Shown: positions 35,538 through 43,872, counted from the first letter of the stretch. The stretch is 64,000 nt of DNA from Microvirga lupini (GCF_014191055.1 NZ_JACHWB010000002.1:865612-929611), one strand, 5' to 3'. A program made the numbers and translations. Notes: a model not told the origin generated them from the sequence alone.

Positions 35538-36467
35538 TCAACGCTGCAGCACGCATAAGAACCCGGGAACCGGCACGCCGCGATCCTCCCGGGTCGAAAC
35601 CCGCTCGAAGATCACCATCGTGAAGCCCGCCGTCTCGGCGAGCTCACGCACGTAGGGTTCGCTGTGCGCGTAGCGCGCGTCCTCGCCGAGGATGAAGCCT
35701 TCGCCTTTATGGGCCTGCACCGTGAAGGCGAAGAGCCCTTCGCGCTTCAGGACCCGGTGTGCCTCGCGGAACACGGCGTCGAGCGCCGCCATGTAGACGA
35801 ACACGTCGGCCGCCACCACGAGATCGGCCTCCGCGGTTGCGCGACCTGCGAGAAACGACACCAGCTCGCCCTCGTGCAGGGCATCGTAGAGCTTGGTCTT
35901 CTGCGCCTTCTCCAGCATGCCGGGCGAGAGGTCGACACCTTCGATGGAGGCGCACGTCCCGTCGAGCGCCTGCGCCATGAGTCCGGTGCCGCAGCCGAGG
36001 TCGAGGGTGAGGCCGAAGCGGTAATCACGGATCTGCGTGGAGCAGGCGCGGCGCAGGGCGTCGGCGATCAGCTCCGGCCCGCGATAGGCGAGGCTCTTGG
36101 TCAGGTGCCGGTCGAATTTCGGCGCATAATCGTCGAAGAGCGCCCGCACATAGCCCTCCGTGATCGCCTCATCGGGCGCCAACGCTCCAAGCTTGGCGAG
36201 GTCGAGCCGCACACCCAGTTCGTCGGCAGGCTCAAGCGTCAGCGCCCGACGCAGTGCCTCGACCGCCTCGTCCCGTGTGCCCAGTTCAGCCAGGGAACGC
36301 CCCAGCATGGCATGGGCGGCTGCGAAATCCGGCGCGAGCTCCAGCACCTGCCGGGCCAGATCGGCCGCGGCCGCGAAGTCGCGCTCGTCGAAGGCGGCGC
36401 GGGCATATTCATAGCGGCGGTCGGCGCGAAAATCGCCGGTGGATCGGGCAGTCTGGGTCTGCGGCAT
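35538..36467 (-). CDS. TPR-containing class I SAM-dependent methyltransferase
   Basis: The 309-residue protein has tetratricopeptide-like helices at about residues 15-85 (YARAAFDERDFAAAADLARQ; HAMLGRSLAELGTRDEAVEA) joined to a methyltransferase domain with the SAM motif LTLDLGCGTGLMAQAL and the later acidic loop GVDLSPGMLEKA, and the end VPVPGFLCVLQR. This fusion is the 'predicted TPR repeat methyltransferase' group common in Rhizobiales. Substrate unknown. ATG 36467 excludes 35 upstream codons that run into repeat sequence. Confidence 0.87.
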   Translation of the reverse strand: MPQTQTARSTGDFRADRRYEYARAAFDERDFAAAADLARQVLELAPDFAAAHAMLGRSLAELGTRDEAVEALRRALTLEPADELGVRLDLAKLGALAPDEAITEGYVRALFDDYAPKFDRHLTKSLAYRGPELIADALRRACSTQIRDYRFGLTLDLGCGTGLMAQALDGTCASIEGVDLSPGMLEKAQKTKLYDALHEGELVSFLAGRATAEADLVVAADVFVYMAALDAVFREAHRVLKREGLFAFTVQAHKGEGFILGEDARYAHSEPYVRELAETAGFTMVIFERVSTREDRGVPVPGFLCVLQR

Positions 36468-36566
36468 GGCGTGTGGATGCGGGAGAGTGGAGAGGCTGTC
36501 AATGGTGCGCAAGCCCTGTATCATCCCTGGCCTCGGTCCGGGGATCCACGTCTGGTCTTCCTCCGC

Positions 36567-36670
36567 CCTCATCCTGAGGAGCAGCCGTGAGGCTGCGTCT
36601 CGAAGGAGGATCCAGAGAGCACTGGTGCCTCCTTCGAGACGGTCGCCTAGGCAACCTCCTCAGGATGAGG
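36567..36670. repeat. palindromic intergenic repeat, CCTCATCCTGAGGAG family, copy 3
   Basis: CCTCATCCTGAGGAG (36567-36581) and CTCCTCAGGATGAGG (36656-36670) are perfect inverted arms around CGTCTCGAAGGAGG and CCTCCTTCGAGACG. It is nearly identical to copy 2 located 1.1 kb away, the methyltransferase gene lying between them. A candidate SOS promoter begins 25 bases downstream. Confidence 0.92.
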
Positions 36671-36694
36671 GCTACGGGTGTGAGGCTACGTCTT

Positions 36695-36709
36695 GTTCTC
36701 ACTTTGTTC
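36695..36709 (+). promoter_or_regulatory. LexA (SOS) box upstream of the exonuclease-ligase operon
   Basis: GTTC at 36695-36698 and GTTC at 36706-36709 are separated by exactly seven bases, the consensus of the alphaproteobacterial LexA box GTTC-N7-GTTC. The box abuts the -35 element of a near-consensus promoter, where bound LexA would block RNA polymerase. This predicts damage induction of the downstream repair genes. Confidence 0.72.
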
Positions 36710-36738
36710 TTGACTTCTGTCCTAAGCTGGGCTATATC
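36710..36738 (+). promoter_or_regulatory. sigma70-type promoter for the exonuclease-ligase operon
   Basis: TTGACT (36710-36715) and TATATC (36733-36738) are separated by 17 bases, the ideal spacing. A LexA box ends directly before the -35 hexamer. The first gene downstream starts at 37059, so the leader would be about 315 bases. Bases 36745-37058 hold no credible gene; they contain hairpins such as GCGGGAC (36788-36794) with GTCCCGC (36804-36810), and CCTGG with CCAGG near 36848-36865. Confidence 0.6.
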
Positions 36739-37058
36739 ATGGTTCATCCTCGTCCACAGAGGGGCGCGCTCGCGAGGCGTCGCAGATGCGGGACGAAGGA
36801 GCGGTCCCGCCGCAGGTCTCGCACGCCTGTGATCGCGGGTGGCCGATCCTGGCGCAGATCCAGGTCCGCTGAAACAAACCGCGCGTGACGAGCAGGTCCG
36901 GCTCTTCACTTCTCACCACACCCATCGAGCCGGGCTGCCCAGCACGCCTCCCTCGATCTCACCCGACGGCTCGCAGCCCACCCGCTGCGGGCCCGAAGGC
37001 GCTGGTTCGGCGTTATCCCTCGGCCTGACATCACCAAGCCGGACCCTATATTCCCACC

Positions 37059-38234
37059 ATGGCGCTGCGTTCCACCGACATCCTCACCCAGACCCCGCAA
37101 GGGCTCTACTGCCCCCTCGGCGACTTCCACATCGACCCGGTCAGGCCCGTGAAGCGGGCGCTGATCACCCACGGTCATTCGGACCATGCCCGCTCGGGCC
37201 ACCGGACCGTCATGGCGACCCGGGAGACCCTGCGGATCATGGGCGTGCGCTACGGCGAGGACTTTGCCGGCTCGACCCAGGAGGCAACCTTGCGCGAGAG
37301 CATCCGCGTCGGCGACGTGACCGTGCGATTCACGCCGGCCGGCCATGTGCTGGGCTCGGCGCAGATTGCCATCGAGGCTGGCGGCACCCGGGTCGTGGTC
37401 TCGGGCGACTACAAGCGCGCCGAGGATCCGACCTGCCTCCCTTACGAGGTCGTGCCCTGCGACGTGTTCATCACCGAGGCGACCTTCGGCCTACCCGTTT
37501 TCCGCCATCCGGACACGCGGGGCGAGGTCCGCAAGCTCCTCGATTCCGCAGCCCTTTTCCCCGAACGTGCTCACATCGTTGGCGCCTATGCGTTAGGCAA
37601 GGCGCAGCGGGTCATGGCGCTCCTGCGCGAGGAGGGCTACGACCAGCCGATCTATCTCCACGGCGCCATGGAGCGCCTGACCGAGCTGTATAAATCCGAA
37701 GGCATCCCGTTGGGCGAGACCCCGAAAGTCGTGGCTGCCGAGCGCTCGAAGCTCGCTGGGGCCATCGTGATCTGCCCGCCCTCCTCCATCCAGGACCTCT
37801 GGTCCCGCCGCTTCCCCGATCCGGTCACATGCTTCGCCTCCGGCTGGATGCGGGTGCGGGCACGAGCCCGGCAGAAGGGCGTGGAACTGCCGCTCGTGAT
37901 CTCCGACCATTCCGACTGGGACGACCTCTGCCGCACGATCCGGGAGACCGGCGCCGGCGAAGTCTGGGTCACCCACGGCCAGGAGGATGCGCTGGTCCAT
38001 TGGTGCACCACCCACGGCATCCGGGCGCGGCCCCTGCACATGCTGGGCTACGGCGACGAGGGCGAAGCGGAGGAGCCAGCCCACCCTCCCCTCGAGGGGG
38101 AGGGTCGGGAGCAGAGCGAGCGGGGCGGGGTGGAAACTCAACCTCCCAATGTTCGCGCTGCCACCCCACCTCGGCCTTCGGCCGATCCTCCCCCTCAAGG
38201 AGAGGATAAGGGTGGGCAAGGAGACGCGGCATGA
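37059..38234 (+). CDS. ligase-associated DNA exonuclease (MBL fold/beta-CASP)
   Basis: The 391-residue protein has the metallo-beta-lactamase motif HGHSDHARSGH, the later ligand stretch FTPAGHVLGSAQI, and SGDYKR, then beta-CASP-like segments including ISDHSDWDDL and VTHGQEDALVHW. This is the SNM1-like exonuclease of the ligase-associated DNA repair set, and its stop overlaps the ligase start (ATGA). The last 45-50 residues (from AHPPLEGEGREQ to GEDKGGQGDAA) are low-complexity and encoded by a palindromic repeat at 38085-38217, so the natural C-terminus has been replaced or extended by repeat-derived sequence. Confidence 0.93.
   Translation: MALRSTDILTQTPQGLYCPLGDFHIDPVRPVKRALITHGHSDHARSGHRTVMATRETLRIMGVRYGEDFAGSTQEATLRESIRVGDVTVRFTPAGHVLGSAQIAIEAGGTRVVVSGDYKRAEDPTCLPYEVVPCDVFITEATFGLPVFRHPDTRGEVRKLLDSAALFPERAHIVGAYALGKAQRVMALLREEGYDQPIYLHGAMERLTELYKSEGIPLGETPKVVAAERSKLAGAIVICPPSSIQDLWSRRFPDPVTCFASGWMRVRARARQKGVELPLVISDHSDWDDLCRTIRETGAGEVWVTHGQEDALVHWCTTHGIRARPLHMLGYGDEGEAEEPAHPPLEGEGREQSERGGVETQPPNVRAATPPRPSADPPPQGEDKGGQGDAA
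38085..38217. repeat. palindromic repeat element within the 3' end of the exonuclease gene
   Basis: CCACCCTCCCCTCGAGGGGGAGGG opens the element and CCTCCCCCTCAAGGAGAGGATAAGGGTGGG closes it; GGGGTGG and CCACCCC face each other inside, and CGGCCTTCGGCCG forms a small internal hairpin. The element has the same end composition as the one in the helicase gene. It is read in frame to the overlapping stop codon shared with the ligase start. Confidence 0.78.
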
Positions 38235-39949
38235 ACCGCTTCGCCGCCCTCCTCGACCGCCTCGGCTATGAGCCGCGTCGCAACGCGAAGCTGCGGCTGC
38301 TGACCGATTACTTCCGTCACACCCTCGACCCGGAACGGGGCTATGCGCTGGCGGCCATGACCGGCGCGCTCATGTTCAAGGAGGCGAAGCCCGGCCTGAT
38401 CCGCGGCCTCGTCGAGGAGCGGACCGATCCGGAGCTGTTCCGGATGTCCTACCATTACGTGGGCGACCTCGCCGAGACGGTGGCCCTGATCTGGCCCGCT
38501 CCGGGGCATGAAAGCGTGGCGCCCGCCGACGGCACGCCGACCATCGGCCACAACAACCCGCCGCCGCACGTGCCGACCCTCACCGAGGTCATCGAGACGC
38601 TGGCGACCACCAGCAAGAGCGACCTTCCGGCCCGGGTCGCCGGGTGGATGGATGCCCTGGACGAGACTGGGCGCTGGGCCCTGATCAAGCTGATCACCCG
38701 GGAGCTGCGCGTCGGCGTCTCGGCCCGCCTCGCCAAGACTGCCGTCGCTCAGCTCGGGCAGATCGAGCCGGACGAGGTCGAGCTGGTCTGGCACGGGCTG
38801 GAGGCGCCCTACGAGGATCTGTTCGCCTGGGTCGAGGGCCGTGGCGAGAAGCCCGAGTCCGGCAATCCCGCGCCGTTCCGCCCATCGATGCTCTCGCATC
38901 CGCTGGAGGATGAGGATTTTGCGAAGCTCGAGGCGTCCGAGTTCCTGGCCGAATGGAAATGGGACGGCATCCGCCTCCAGGCCGCCTCTGGCCATGGCAG
39001 CGACGGCCGCCCGGTGCGACGGATCTATTCCCGCACCGGCGAGGACGTCTCCCGCGCCTTTCCCGACCTCGTGGAGGCGCTCGATTTCGAGGGCGCCATC
39101 GACGGCGAACTGCTGATCGTGCGCGAGGGCCGGGTGCAGAGCTTCAACGTGCTGCAGCAACGCCTGAACCGGAAGGCCGTGACTCCGAAGCTCATTGCCG
39201 AGTTTCCGGCTCACCTGCGCGTCTACGACATCCTGTTCGAGGGCGAGGAGGACCTGCGCGCCCTCCCCTTTGCCGAGCGGCGCAAACGACTTGAGGCGCT
39301 TGTTGCAAGACTCGACGACCCGCGCATCGACCTCTCGCCGATGGTGCCGTTCGAGACCTGGGAGGATCTCACCGCCGCCCGCGCCGACCCCGCCTCCGTC
39401 GGAGCCGGTCCCGATGCGGACGCCATCGAGGGCTGCATGATCAAGCGGGCGAACAGCCCCTACCTGCCGGGCCGCCCCAAGGGCTATTGGTACAAGTGGA
39501 AGCGCGATCCCTACCTTGTCGACGCGGTGATGATGTACGGCCAGCGCGGGCACGGAAAGCGCTCGTCCTTCTACTCCGACTACACGTTCGGGGTCTGGCG
39601 CGACGGACCGAACGGCGAGGAGCTGGTGCCGGTAGGCAAGGCCTATCATGGTTTCACCGACGAGGAGCTGGTGAAGCTCGACCGCTTTGTCCGCAACCAC
39701 ACGGTCAAGCGCTTCGGCCCGGTCCGGGAGGTGGAATACGGCAAGGATCGAGGCCTCGTGCTGGAGGTGGCCTTCGAGGGGCTGCAGCGCTCGACCCGGC
39801 ACAAATCCGGCGTCGCCATGCGCTTTCCCCGCATCAACCGCATCCGATGGGACAAGCCCGCAGCCGAAGCCGACCGGATCGAGACCCTGGAAAAGATCCT
39901 GGAGCGGGGCGAACAGGAGGTTCATCCGTTGAAGGATCAGGAGGCCTGA
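38231..39949 (+). CDS. cisplatin damage response ATP-dependent DNA ligase
   Basis: The 572-residue ATP-dependent ligase has an N-terminal alpha-helical DNA-binding domain (about 1-200), the nucleotidyltransferase domain with the adenylated lysine in LAEWKWDGIRLQAA, and motifs including RIYSRTGEDVSRAFPD, DGELLIV, EGCMIKR and YWYKWKRDPY, then an OB-fold domain. It is the ligase that names the ligase-associated DNA damage response cluster. ATG at 38231 overlaps the exonuclease stop. It seals nicks with ATP, presumably after processing by the exonuclease, PdeM and Lhr-like helicase. Confidence 0.95.
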   Translation: MNRFAALLDRLGYEPRRNAKLRLLTDYFRHTLDPERGYALAAMTGALMFKEAKPGLIRGLVEERTDPELFRMSYHYVGDLAETVALIWPAPGHESVAPADGTPTIGHNNPPPHVPTLTEVIETLATTSKSDLPARVAGWMDALDETGRWALIKLITRELRVGVSARLAKTAVAQLGQIEPDEVELVWHGLEAPYEDLFAWVEGRGEKPESGNPAPFRPSMLSHPLEDEDFAKLEASEFLAEWKWDGIRLQAASGHGSDGRPVRRIYSRTGEDVSRAFPDLVEALDFEGAIDGELLIVREGRVQSFNVLQQRLNRKAVTPKLIAEFPAHLRVYDILFEGEEDLRALPFAERRKRLEALVARLDDPRIDLSPMVPFETWEDLTAARADPASVGAGPDADAIEGCMIKRANSPYLPGRPKGYWYKWKRDPYLVDAVMMYGQRGHGKRSSFYSDYTFGVWRDGPNGEELVPVGKAYHGFTDEELVKLDRFVRNHTVKRFGPVREVEYGKDRGLVLEVAFEGLQRSTRHKSGVAMRFPRINRIRWDKPAAEADRIETLEKILERGEQEVHPLKDQEA

Positions 39950-39951
39950 CG

Positions 39952-40404
39952 ATGCTGAACGTGGAAACCCTCTCCGAGGCGAGCGTCACCCAGCAGGTGA
40001 ACGGCCGGCTCGTGGTGGAAACCGAAGGCCAGGGCTTTACCGAGATCACGGAGCCCCTGTCGCGCTGGGTGTTCGGCACCGGGGTTCTGAACGGCCTGCT
40101 GACGGTGTTCTGCCGCCACACCTCGGCCTCGCTGCTCATCCAGGAGAACGCCGACCCCGACGTGCGCCGGGACCTGCTGACGGCCCTTGACCGCCTGGCG
40201 CCTCGCGAGGCGGGCTATGTCCACACCATCGAGGGGCCGGACGACATGCCGGCCCATATCAGGACCATGCTGTCCGGGGTCTCCTTGAGCATTCCCGTGC
40301 TGGACGGCCAGATGGTGCTCGGGACATGGCAGGGCGTCTATCTGGCCGAACATCGGGACCGGCCGCACACCCGCGACCTGATCGTGCATCTGATCGGGGC
40401 GTAA
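39952..40404 (+). CDS. YjbQ family protein (secondary thiamine-phosphate synthase enzyme)
   Basis: The 150-residue protein matches the YjbQ/UPF0047 family: FCRHTSASLLIQENADPDV near the middle, then HTIEGPDDMPAHIRTML and VLGTWQGVYLAEHR. Family members have weak thiamine-phosphate synthase activity in complementation tests and an unclear main role. AGGAGG precedes ATG 39952, which starts two bases after the ligase stop, so it is probably in the same transcript. Confidence 0.92.
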   Translation: MLNVETLSEASVTQQVNGRLVVETEGQGFTEITEPLSRWVFGTGVLNGLLTVFCRHTSASLLIQENADPDVRRDLLTALDRLAPREAGYVHTIEGPDDMPAHIRTMLSGVSLSIPVLDGQMVLGTWQGVYLAEHRDRPHTRDLIVHLIGA

Positions 40405-40532
40405 TCCACATGATTGCATGTGACGCCTCCGTAGATTCCCGTAGAATGGCCAGGAACGGCGTTTGCCGCCTTGCCATTCCCTCAAGGTTCCGGCTAAGGC
40501 ACAGGGCAAGCGTCTCGTGGGAGTAGGCACAC

Positions 40533-41204
40533 GTGCAAAGTCAGTCCACCACGATCATCATTGCTGATGACCATCCGCTGTTTCGCGGCGCGCTGAGGCA
40601 GTCCGTTGCCTCCATCATGCCCCAGGCCCGCGTGATGGAAGCAAGCGGCATGGATGACCTGAACGCCACCCTGTCCCAGGAACGCGACGTCGACCTGATC
40701 CTGCTCGACCTGACCATGCCGGGCGTCCAGGGATTTTCCGGTCTCATGTCGCTGCGGGCACAATATCCCGAGCTGCCGGTCGTGATCGTTTCCGCCACGG
40801 AAGAACCGACCGTGATCCGCCGGGCCATGGATTTCGGCGCCTCGGGCTTCATCCCGAAATCCATCGACATCGACAGCATCGGCGGCGCCATCCAGGCGGT
40901 GCTCGCCGGCGACACCTGGACCCCGCCGGATGTGGACCTCTCGGCCGCCGAGGATGCTGAGACCGCCGATCTCGTGCGCCGCCTGGGCACCCTCACGCCG
41001 CAGCAGGTGCGCGTTCTGACCATGCTGTCCGAGGGCCTGCTCAACAAGCAGATCGCCTACGAGCTCGGGGTCTCCGAGGCCACCGTGAAGGCCCACGTCT
41101 CGGCGATCCTCGACAAGCTCGGGGTCGACAGCCGTACGCAAGCCGTCATCGCCGCCTCCAAGATCGGCGTGACCCAGCGCCCCTCCCCGGCCGGAGCCGA
41201 TTAA
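40533..41204 (+). CDS. LuxR family response regulator
   Basis: The 223-residue protein has a receiver domain (about 8-125) with the acidic pair in IADDHPLFRGAL, the phospho-accepting aspartate in DLILLDLTMPGVQG and the lysine in GFIPKS, and a NarL/LuxR-type helix-turn-helix (about 148-215, LTPQQVRVLTMLSEGLLNKQIAYELGVSEATVKAHV in parts). GTG 40533 is the start. No kinase is adjacent; NahK/ErcS-type kinases such as that at 12123 commonly phosphorylate this kind of regulator. The stop overlaps the convergent hydrolase gene by four bases. Confidence 0.93.
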   Translation: MQSQSTTIIIADDHPLFRGALRQSVASIMPQARVMEASGMDDLNATLSQERDVDLILLDLTMPGVQGFSGLMSLRAQYPELPVVIVSATEEPTVIRRAMDFGASGFIPKSIDIDSIGGAIQAVLAGDTWTPPDVDLSAAEDAETADLVRRLGTLTPQQVRVLTMLSEGLLNKQIAYELGVSEATVKAHVSAILDKLGVDSRTQAVIAASKIGVTQRPSPAGAD

Positions 41205-42169
41205 AGCCCCTCGATAAATCCATCGATCCGCGACAGCGCCTGCTCGCTCATGGCGCTGTCGAAGCGGATGAACACGTGGCAGCCGCCGGGCCAGAGGGCG
41301 AGGTCCGCCGCGTTGCCGGCCGCCGCCCAGCGCGAGGCCATGAACAGCGTGTCGTCGAGGAGCATGTCCTTCGTGCCCACCGAGAACAGCGCGGGCGGCA
41401 GGCCCTTCAGGTCGGCGTAGAGAGGCGAGATATCCGGGTCGCGCCGATCGGGAGCATGACCGACGAAGTTGTCGGCGAACACCTTGACGTCGTTCGTGTT
41501 CAGGATCAGCCGTTCAGGTCCCCAATGTCGGACGCTCGGCGTTAGGGTGAGATCATAGCAGCCGGCAAAGAGGTTTGCGCCCCGGAAGGGGGTGAGACCA
41601 TGCCGGTCCCGCAGCCGCAGGATCGTCACCGCCGACAGATGGGCGCCGGCCGACTCGCCGCCGATGAACAGGCGCGAGGAGCCGAATCGGCTCTCCATCT
41701 CCCGGAGCACCCAGAGCGCGGCCGCCTCGCAATCGTCGGCTGGAGCCGGATAGGGCTGTTCGGGTGCGAGGCGATACTCGACCGAGACCACGGCAAGGCC
41801 GCAACGGTCGGCCAGGCGGTCGAGCCAGGGATCCTGCTCGTCCGCCGTGCCCCAGGTCCATCCGCCGCCATGGATGTGCAGATAGACGCCGCGCGGGTTG
41901 TCGGGCGCGATGATCCGCAAGGGAATGGGACCGCCCGGCCCGTCGATTGTCATGGCCTGAGCCTTGGAACTCAGGGGCAGCAGGGGAAATGGCCCCAGGC
42001 CTTGGCGGCGCCGCTCGCGCACCACGGCCGGCGGGACGGACATCGGGTCCGGCAAGGCTGCAAGCTTGGCCACGATGTCGGCATTCTGGGCACGGATCTC
42101 CTCGCTGATGGCGGAGGGGTCGAACAAGGCGGGATCGATCATGCGGAACTCGGGTTGGGTTGCGTTCAT
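41201..42169 (-). CDS. alpha/beta hydrolase (hormone-sensitive lipase-like)
   Basis: The 322-residue protein carries the HSL-family oxyanion motif HIHGGGWTWGT and the nucleophile elbow GGESAGAHLSAV, with the acid and histidine near the C-terminus (DMLLDDT; GGCHVFIRF). Such enzymes hydrolyse short-chain esters. It is convergent with the response regulator gene and no neighbour points to a substrate. Confidence 0.92.
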   Translation of the reverse strand: MNATQPEFRMIDPALFDPSAISEEIRAQNADIVAKLAALPDPMSVPPAVVRERRRQGLGPFPLLPLSSKAQAMTIDGPGGPIPLRIIAPDNPRGVYLHIHGGGWTWGTADEQDPWLDRLADRCGLAVVSVEYRLAPEQPYPAPADDCEAAALWVLREMESRFGSSRLFIGGESAGAHLSAVTILRLRDRHGLTPFRGANLFAGCYDLTLTPSVRHWGPERLILNTNDVKVFADNFVGHAPDRRDPDISPLYADLKGLPPALFSVGTKDMLLDDTLFMASRWAAAGNAADLALWPGGCHVFIRFDSAMSEQALSRIDGFIEGL

Positions 42170-42253
42170 CGCCGGCCCCTGCGATGAAGCACACGCGAGG
42201 CCTGAGGTCCATTACGCTTTCTTCCAGTGACGCTTTCCGACGAGATGAGCAGC

Positions 42254-42517
42254 ATGTCCAACCTGAACCGTTTTCTCGGCGGCTCCCCCGGCTCGGTGCT
42301 GGTGAAGCTGATCTTCCTGTCGCTCCTCGTCGGCGCCTTCCTGGCCTTTTACGAGATCACACCCTTTGAACTAGTTGAGAGGCTGTTCAGCTGGCTTGCC
42401 TCCGTTTTCGACCTAAGCTTGGAGACAGTCCTTAGAGTAGGCCGTTGGGTTCTCTACGGGGCGGTCATCGTGGTCCCGCTCTGGCTCATCTCCCGCCTGT
42501 TCGGCAGCCGGCGCTGA
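42254..42517 (+). CDS. small membrane protein, DUF6460-like
   Basis: About 87 residues long, with two membrane helices (LVKLIFLSLLVGAFLAFYEI and VLYGAVIVVPLWLISRLFG). It resembles the DUF6460 family of small Rhizobiales membrane proteins of unknown function. ATG 42254 begins MSNLNRFLGG; ATG 42245 and GTG 42227 are also possible. It lies eight bases upstream of the MATE transporter gene and may be co-transcribed. Confidence 0.75.
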   Translation: MSNLNRFLGGSPGSVLVKLIFLSLLVGAFLAFYEITPFELVERLFSWLASVFDLSLETVLRVGRWVLYGAVIVVPLWLISRLFGSRR

Positions 42518-42525
42518 GGCTCGCC

Positions 42526-43863
42526 ATGGACGGCGCACCGACCCCGCAGCGGCTGGATATTTCCCACTGGCGTATCCTGGCGCTCGCCCTGCCGATGACC
42601 CTGTCGCATGTGACGACGCCCCTCCTGGGGCTCGTCGACGCGACGGTGATCGGGCGGCTCGGCGAGGCGCATCTCCTGGGCGCAGTGGCGCTCGGCGCCG
42701 TCATCTTCGATTTCGTGTTCTGGAGCTTCGGGTCGCTGCGCATGGCGACCGCCGGCCTCACGGCCCAGGCGACAGGCGCCGGCAACCGGCACGAGGTCGA
42801 CGTGACGCTGGCCCGCGCGTTTCTGGTGGCCGGGATCACGGGCCTCCTGCTGATCGTGCTGCAATGGCCGATTGCCGCCATCGCCTTCTCCATGGCGGGC
42901 GCCAGCGAGGCGGTGACCAAGGCGCTCTCGACCTATTTCTTCATCCGCATCTGGGCCGCTCCCTTCACCCTGGCGAACTATGTCATCCTCGGCTCGACCC
43001 TGGGGCGCGGGCGCACCGATCTCGGCCTGCTGCTGCAGGTGGCGATCAACGTCGCCAACATTGTGCTGACCATGGCGCTGGTGCTGGGTCTCGGCCTCGG
43101 CATCGCCGGTGCGGCCATCGGCACGGCTTTGGCCGAGATACTAGGCGTGGGCCTCGGCATCGTGGTGCTGCGGCGGCTCGGTTCCAATCCGCTCGCCGTC
43201 ACATGGGCCGAGGTGCTGAACCGGACCGCGATGCTGCAGACGCTCGCCATGAACCGGGACATCATGATCCGCAACGTGGCGCTGATCCTCGCCTTCTCGA
43301 TCTTCAGCGCCATGGGGGCGCGATCCGGAGACGTGACGCTCGCGGCGAATGCGGTGCTCTACAACATGTTCCTGATCGGCGGCTATTTCCTCGACGGCTT
43401 CGCCACCGCGGCCGAGACCCTGTGCGGCCAGAGCATCGGCGCCCGCGACGAGCGCAGCTTCCGCCGCGCCATCCGCTTGAGCCTGGGATGGAGCCTCGGC
43501 TTCGGATTTGCGGTCTCCTGTCTCTTCCTTGCCGGCGGCGGACCATTCATCGACTTCGTGTCGACCAACCCGGATGTGCGGGCTTACGCACGTGACTATC
43601 TGGTCTTTGCAGCCCTGACGCCCCTTCTGGGTGCCGCGGCCTTCGCCTTCGACGGCATCTACACCGGCGCGACCTGGACCCGCTCCATGCGCGACCTGAT
43701 GGTCATCGCCTTTGTGATCTATGCCGGCATCCTGCTCGCCGCTGGCAGCCTCGGCAACACGGCTCTCTGGATCGCGCTTCTGGCCTTCCTGAGCGCGAGG
43801 GGGCTTGGCCAGTTCATCCTCTATCCAGGGCTGGCGAGAAAAACCTTCGCCAGCCTCGCCTGA
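42526..43863 (+). CDS. MATE family efflux transporter
   Basis: The 445-residue protein has twelve membrane helices in two related halves. The first begins ILALALPMTLSHVTTPLLGLVDATVIGRLG, the usual MATE start with the cation-site aspartate region; the second contains NAVLYNMFLIGGYFLDGFATAAETLCGQSIGARD. DinF-type MATE proteins export cationic or oxidised metabolites using H+ or Na+ gradients. ATG 42526 is chosen; the frame is open upstream through DUF6460 but without homology. Confidence 0.92.
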   Translation: MDGAPTPQRLDISHWRILALALPMTLSHVTTPLLGLVDATVIGRLGEAHLLGAVALGAVIFDFVFWSFGSLRMATAGLTAQATGAGNRHEVDVTLARAFLVAGITGLLLIVLQWPIAAIAFSMAGASEAVTKALSTYFFIRIWAAPFTLANYVILGSTLGRGRTDLGLLLQVAINVANIVLTMALVLGLGLGIAGAAIGTALAEILGVGLGIVVLRRLGSNPLAVTWAEVLNRTAMLQTLAMNRDIMIRNVALILAFSIFSAMGARSGDVTLAANAVLYNMFLIGGYFLDGFATAAETLCGQSIGARDERSFRRAIRLSLGWSLGFGFAVSCLFLAGGGPFIDFVSTNPDVRAYARDYLVFAALTPLLGAAAFAFDGIYTGATWTRSMRDLMVIAFVIYAGILLAAGSLGNTALWIALLAFLSARGLGQFILYPGLARKTFASLA

Positions 43864-43872
43864 GTTCGGCGT

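Noticed and set aside
20466..36670. CRISPR-like arrays from the repeated palindromes
   Set aside because: Copies are far apart, long, self-complementary and without regular spacers, and no cas gene is present.
36745..36905. 6S RNA, SRP RNA or RNase P RNA
   Set aside because: The diagnostic sequences of these RNAs (for example GGAAGGAAGCAGC of SRP RNA) are absent and the gene context differs, so only an unnamed leader or small RNA is suggested.
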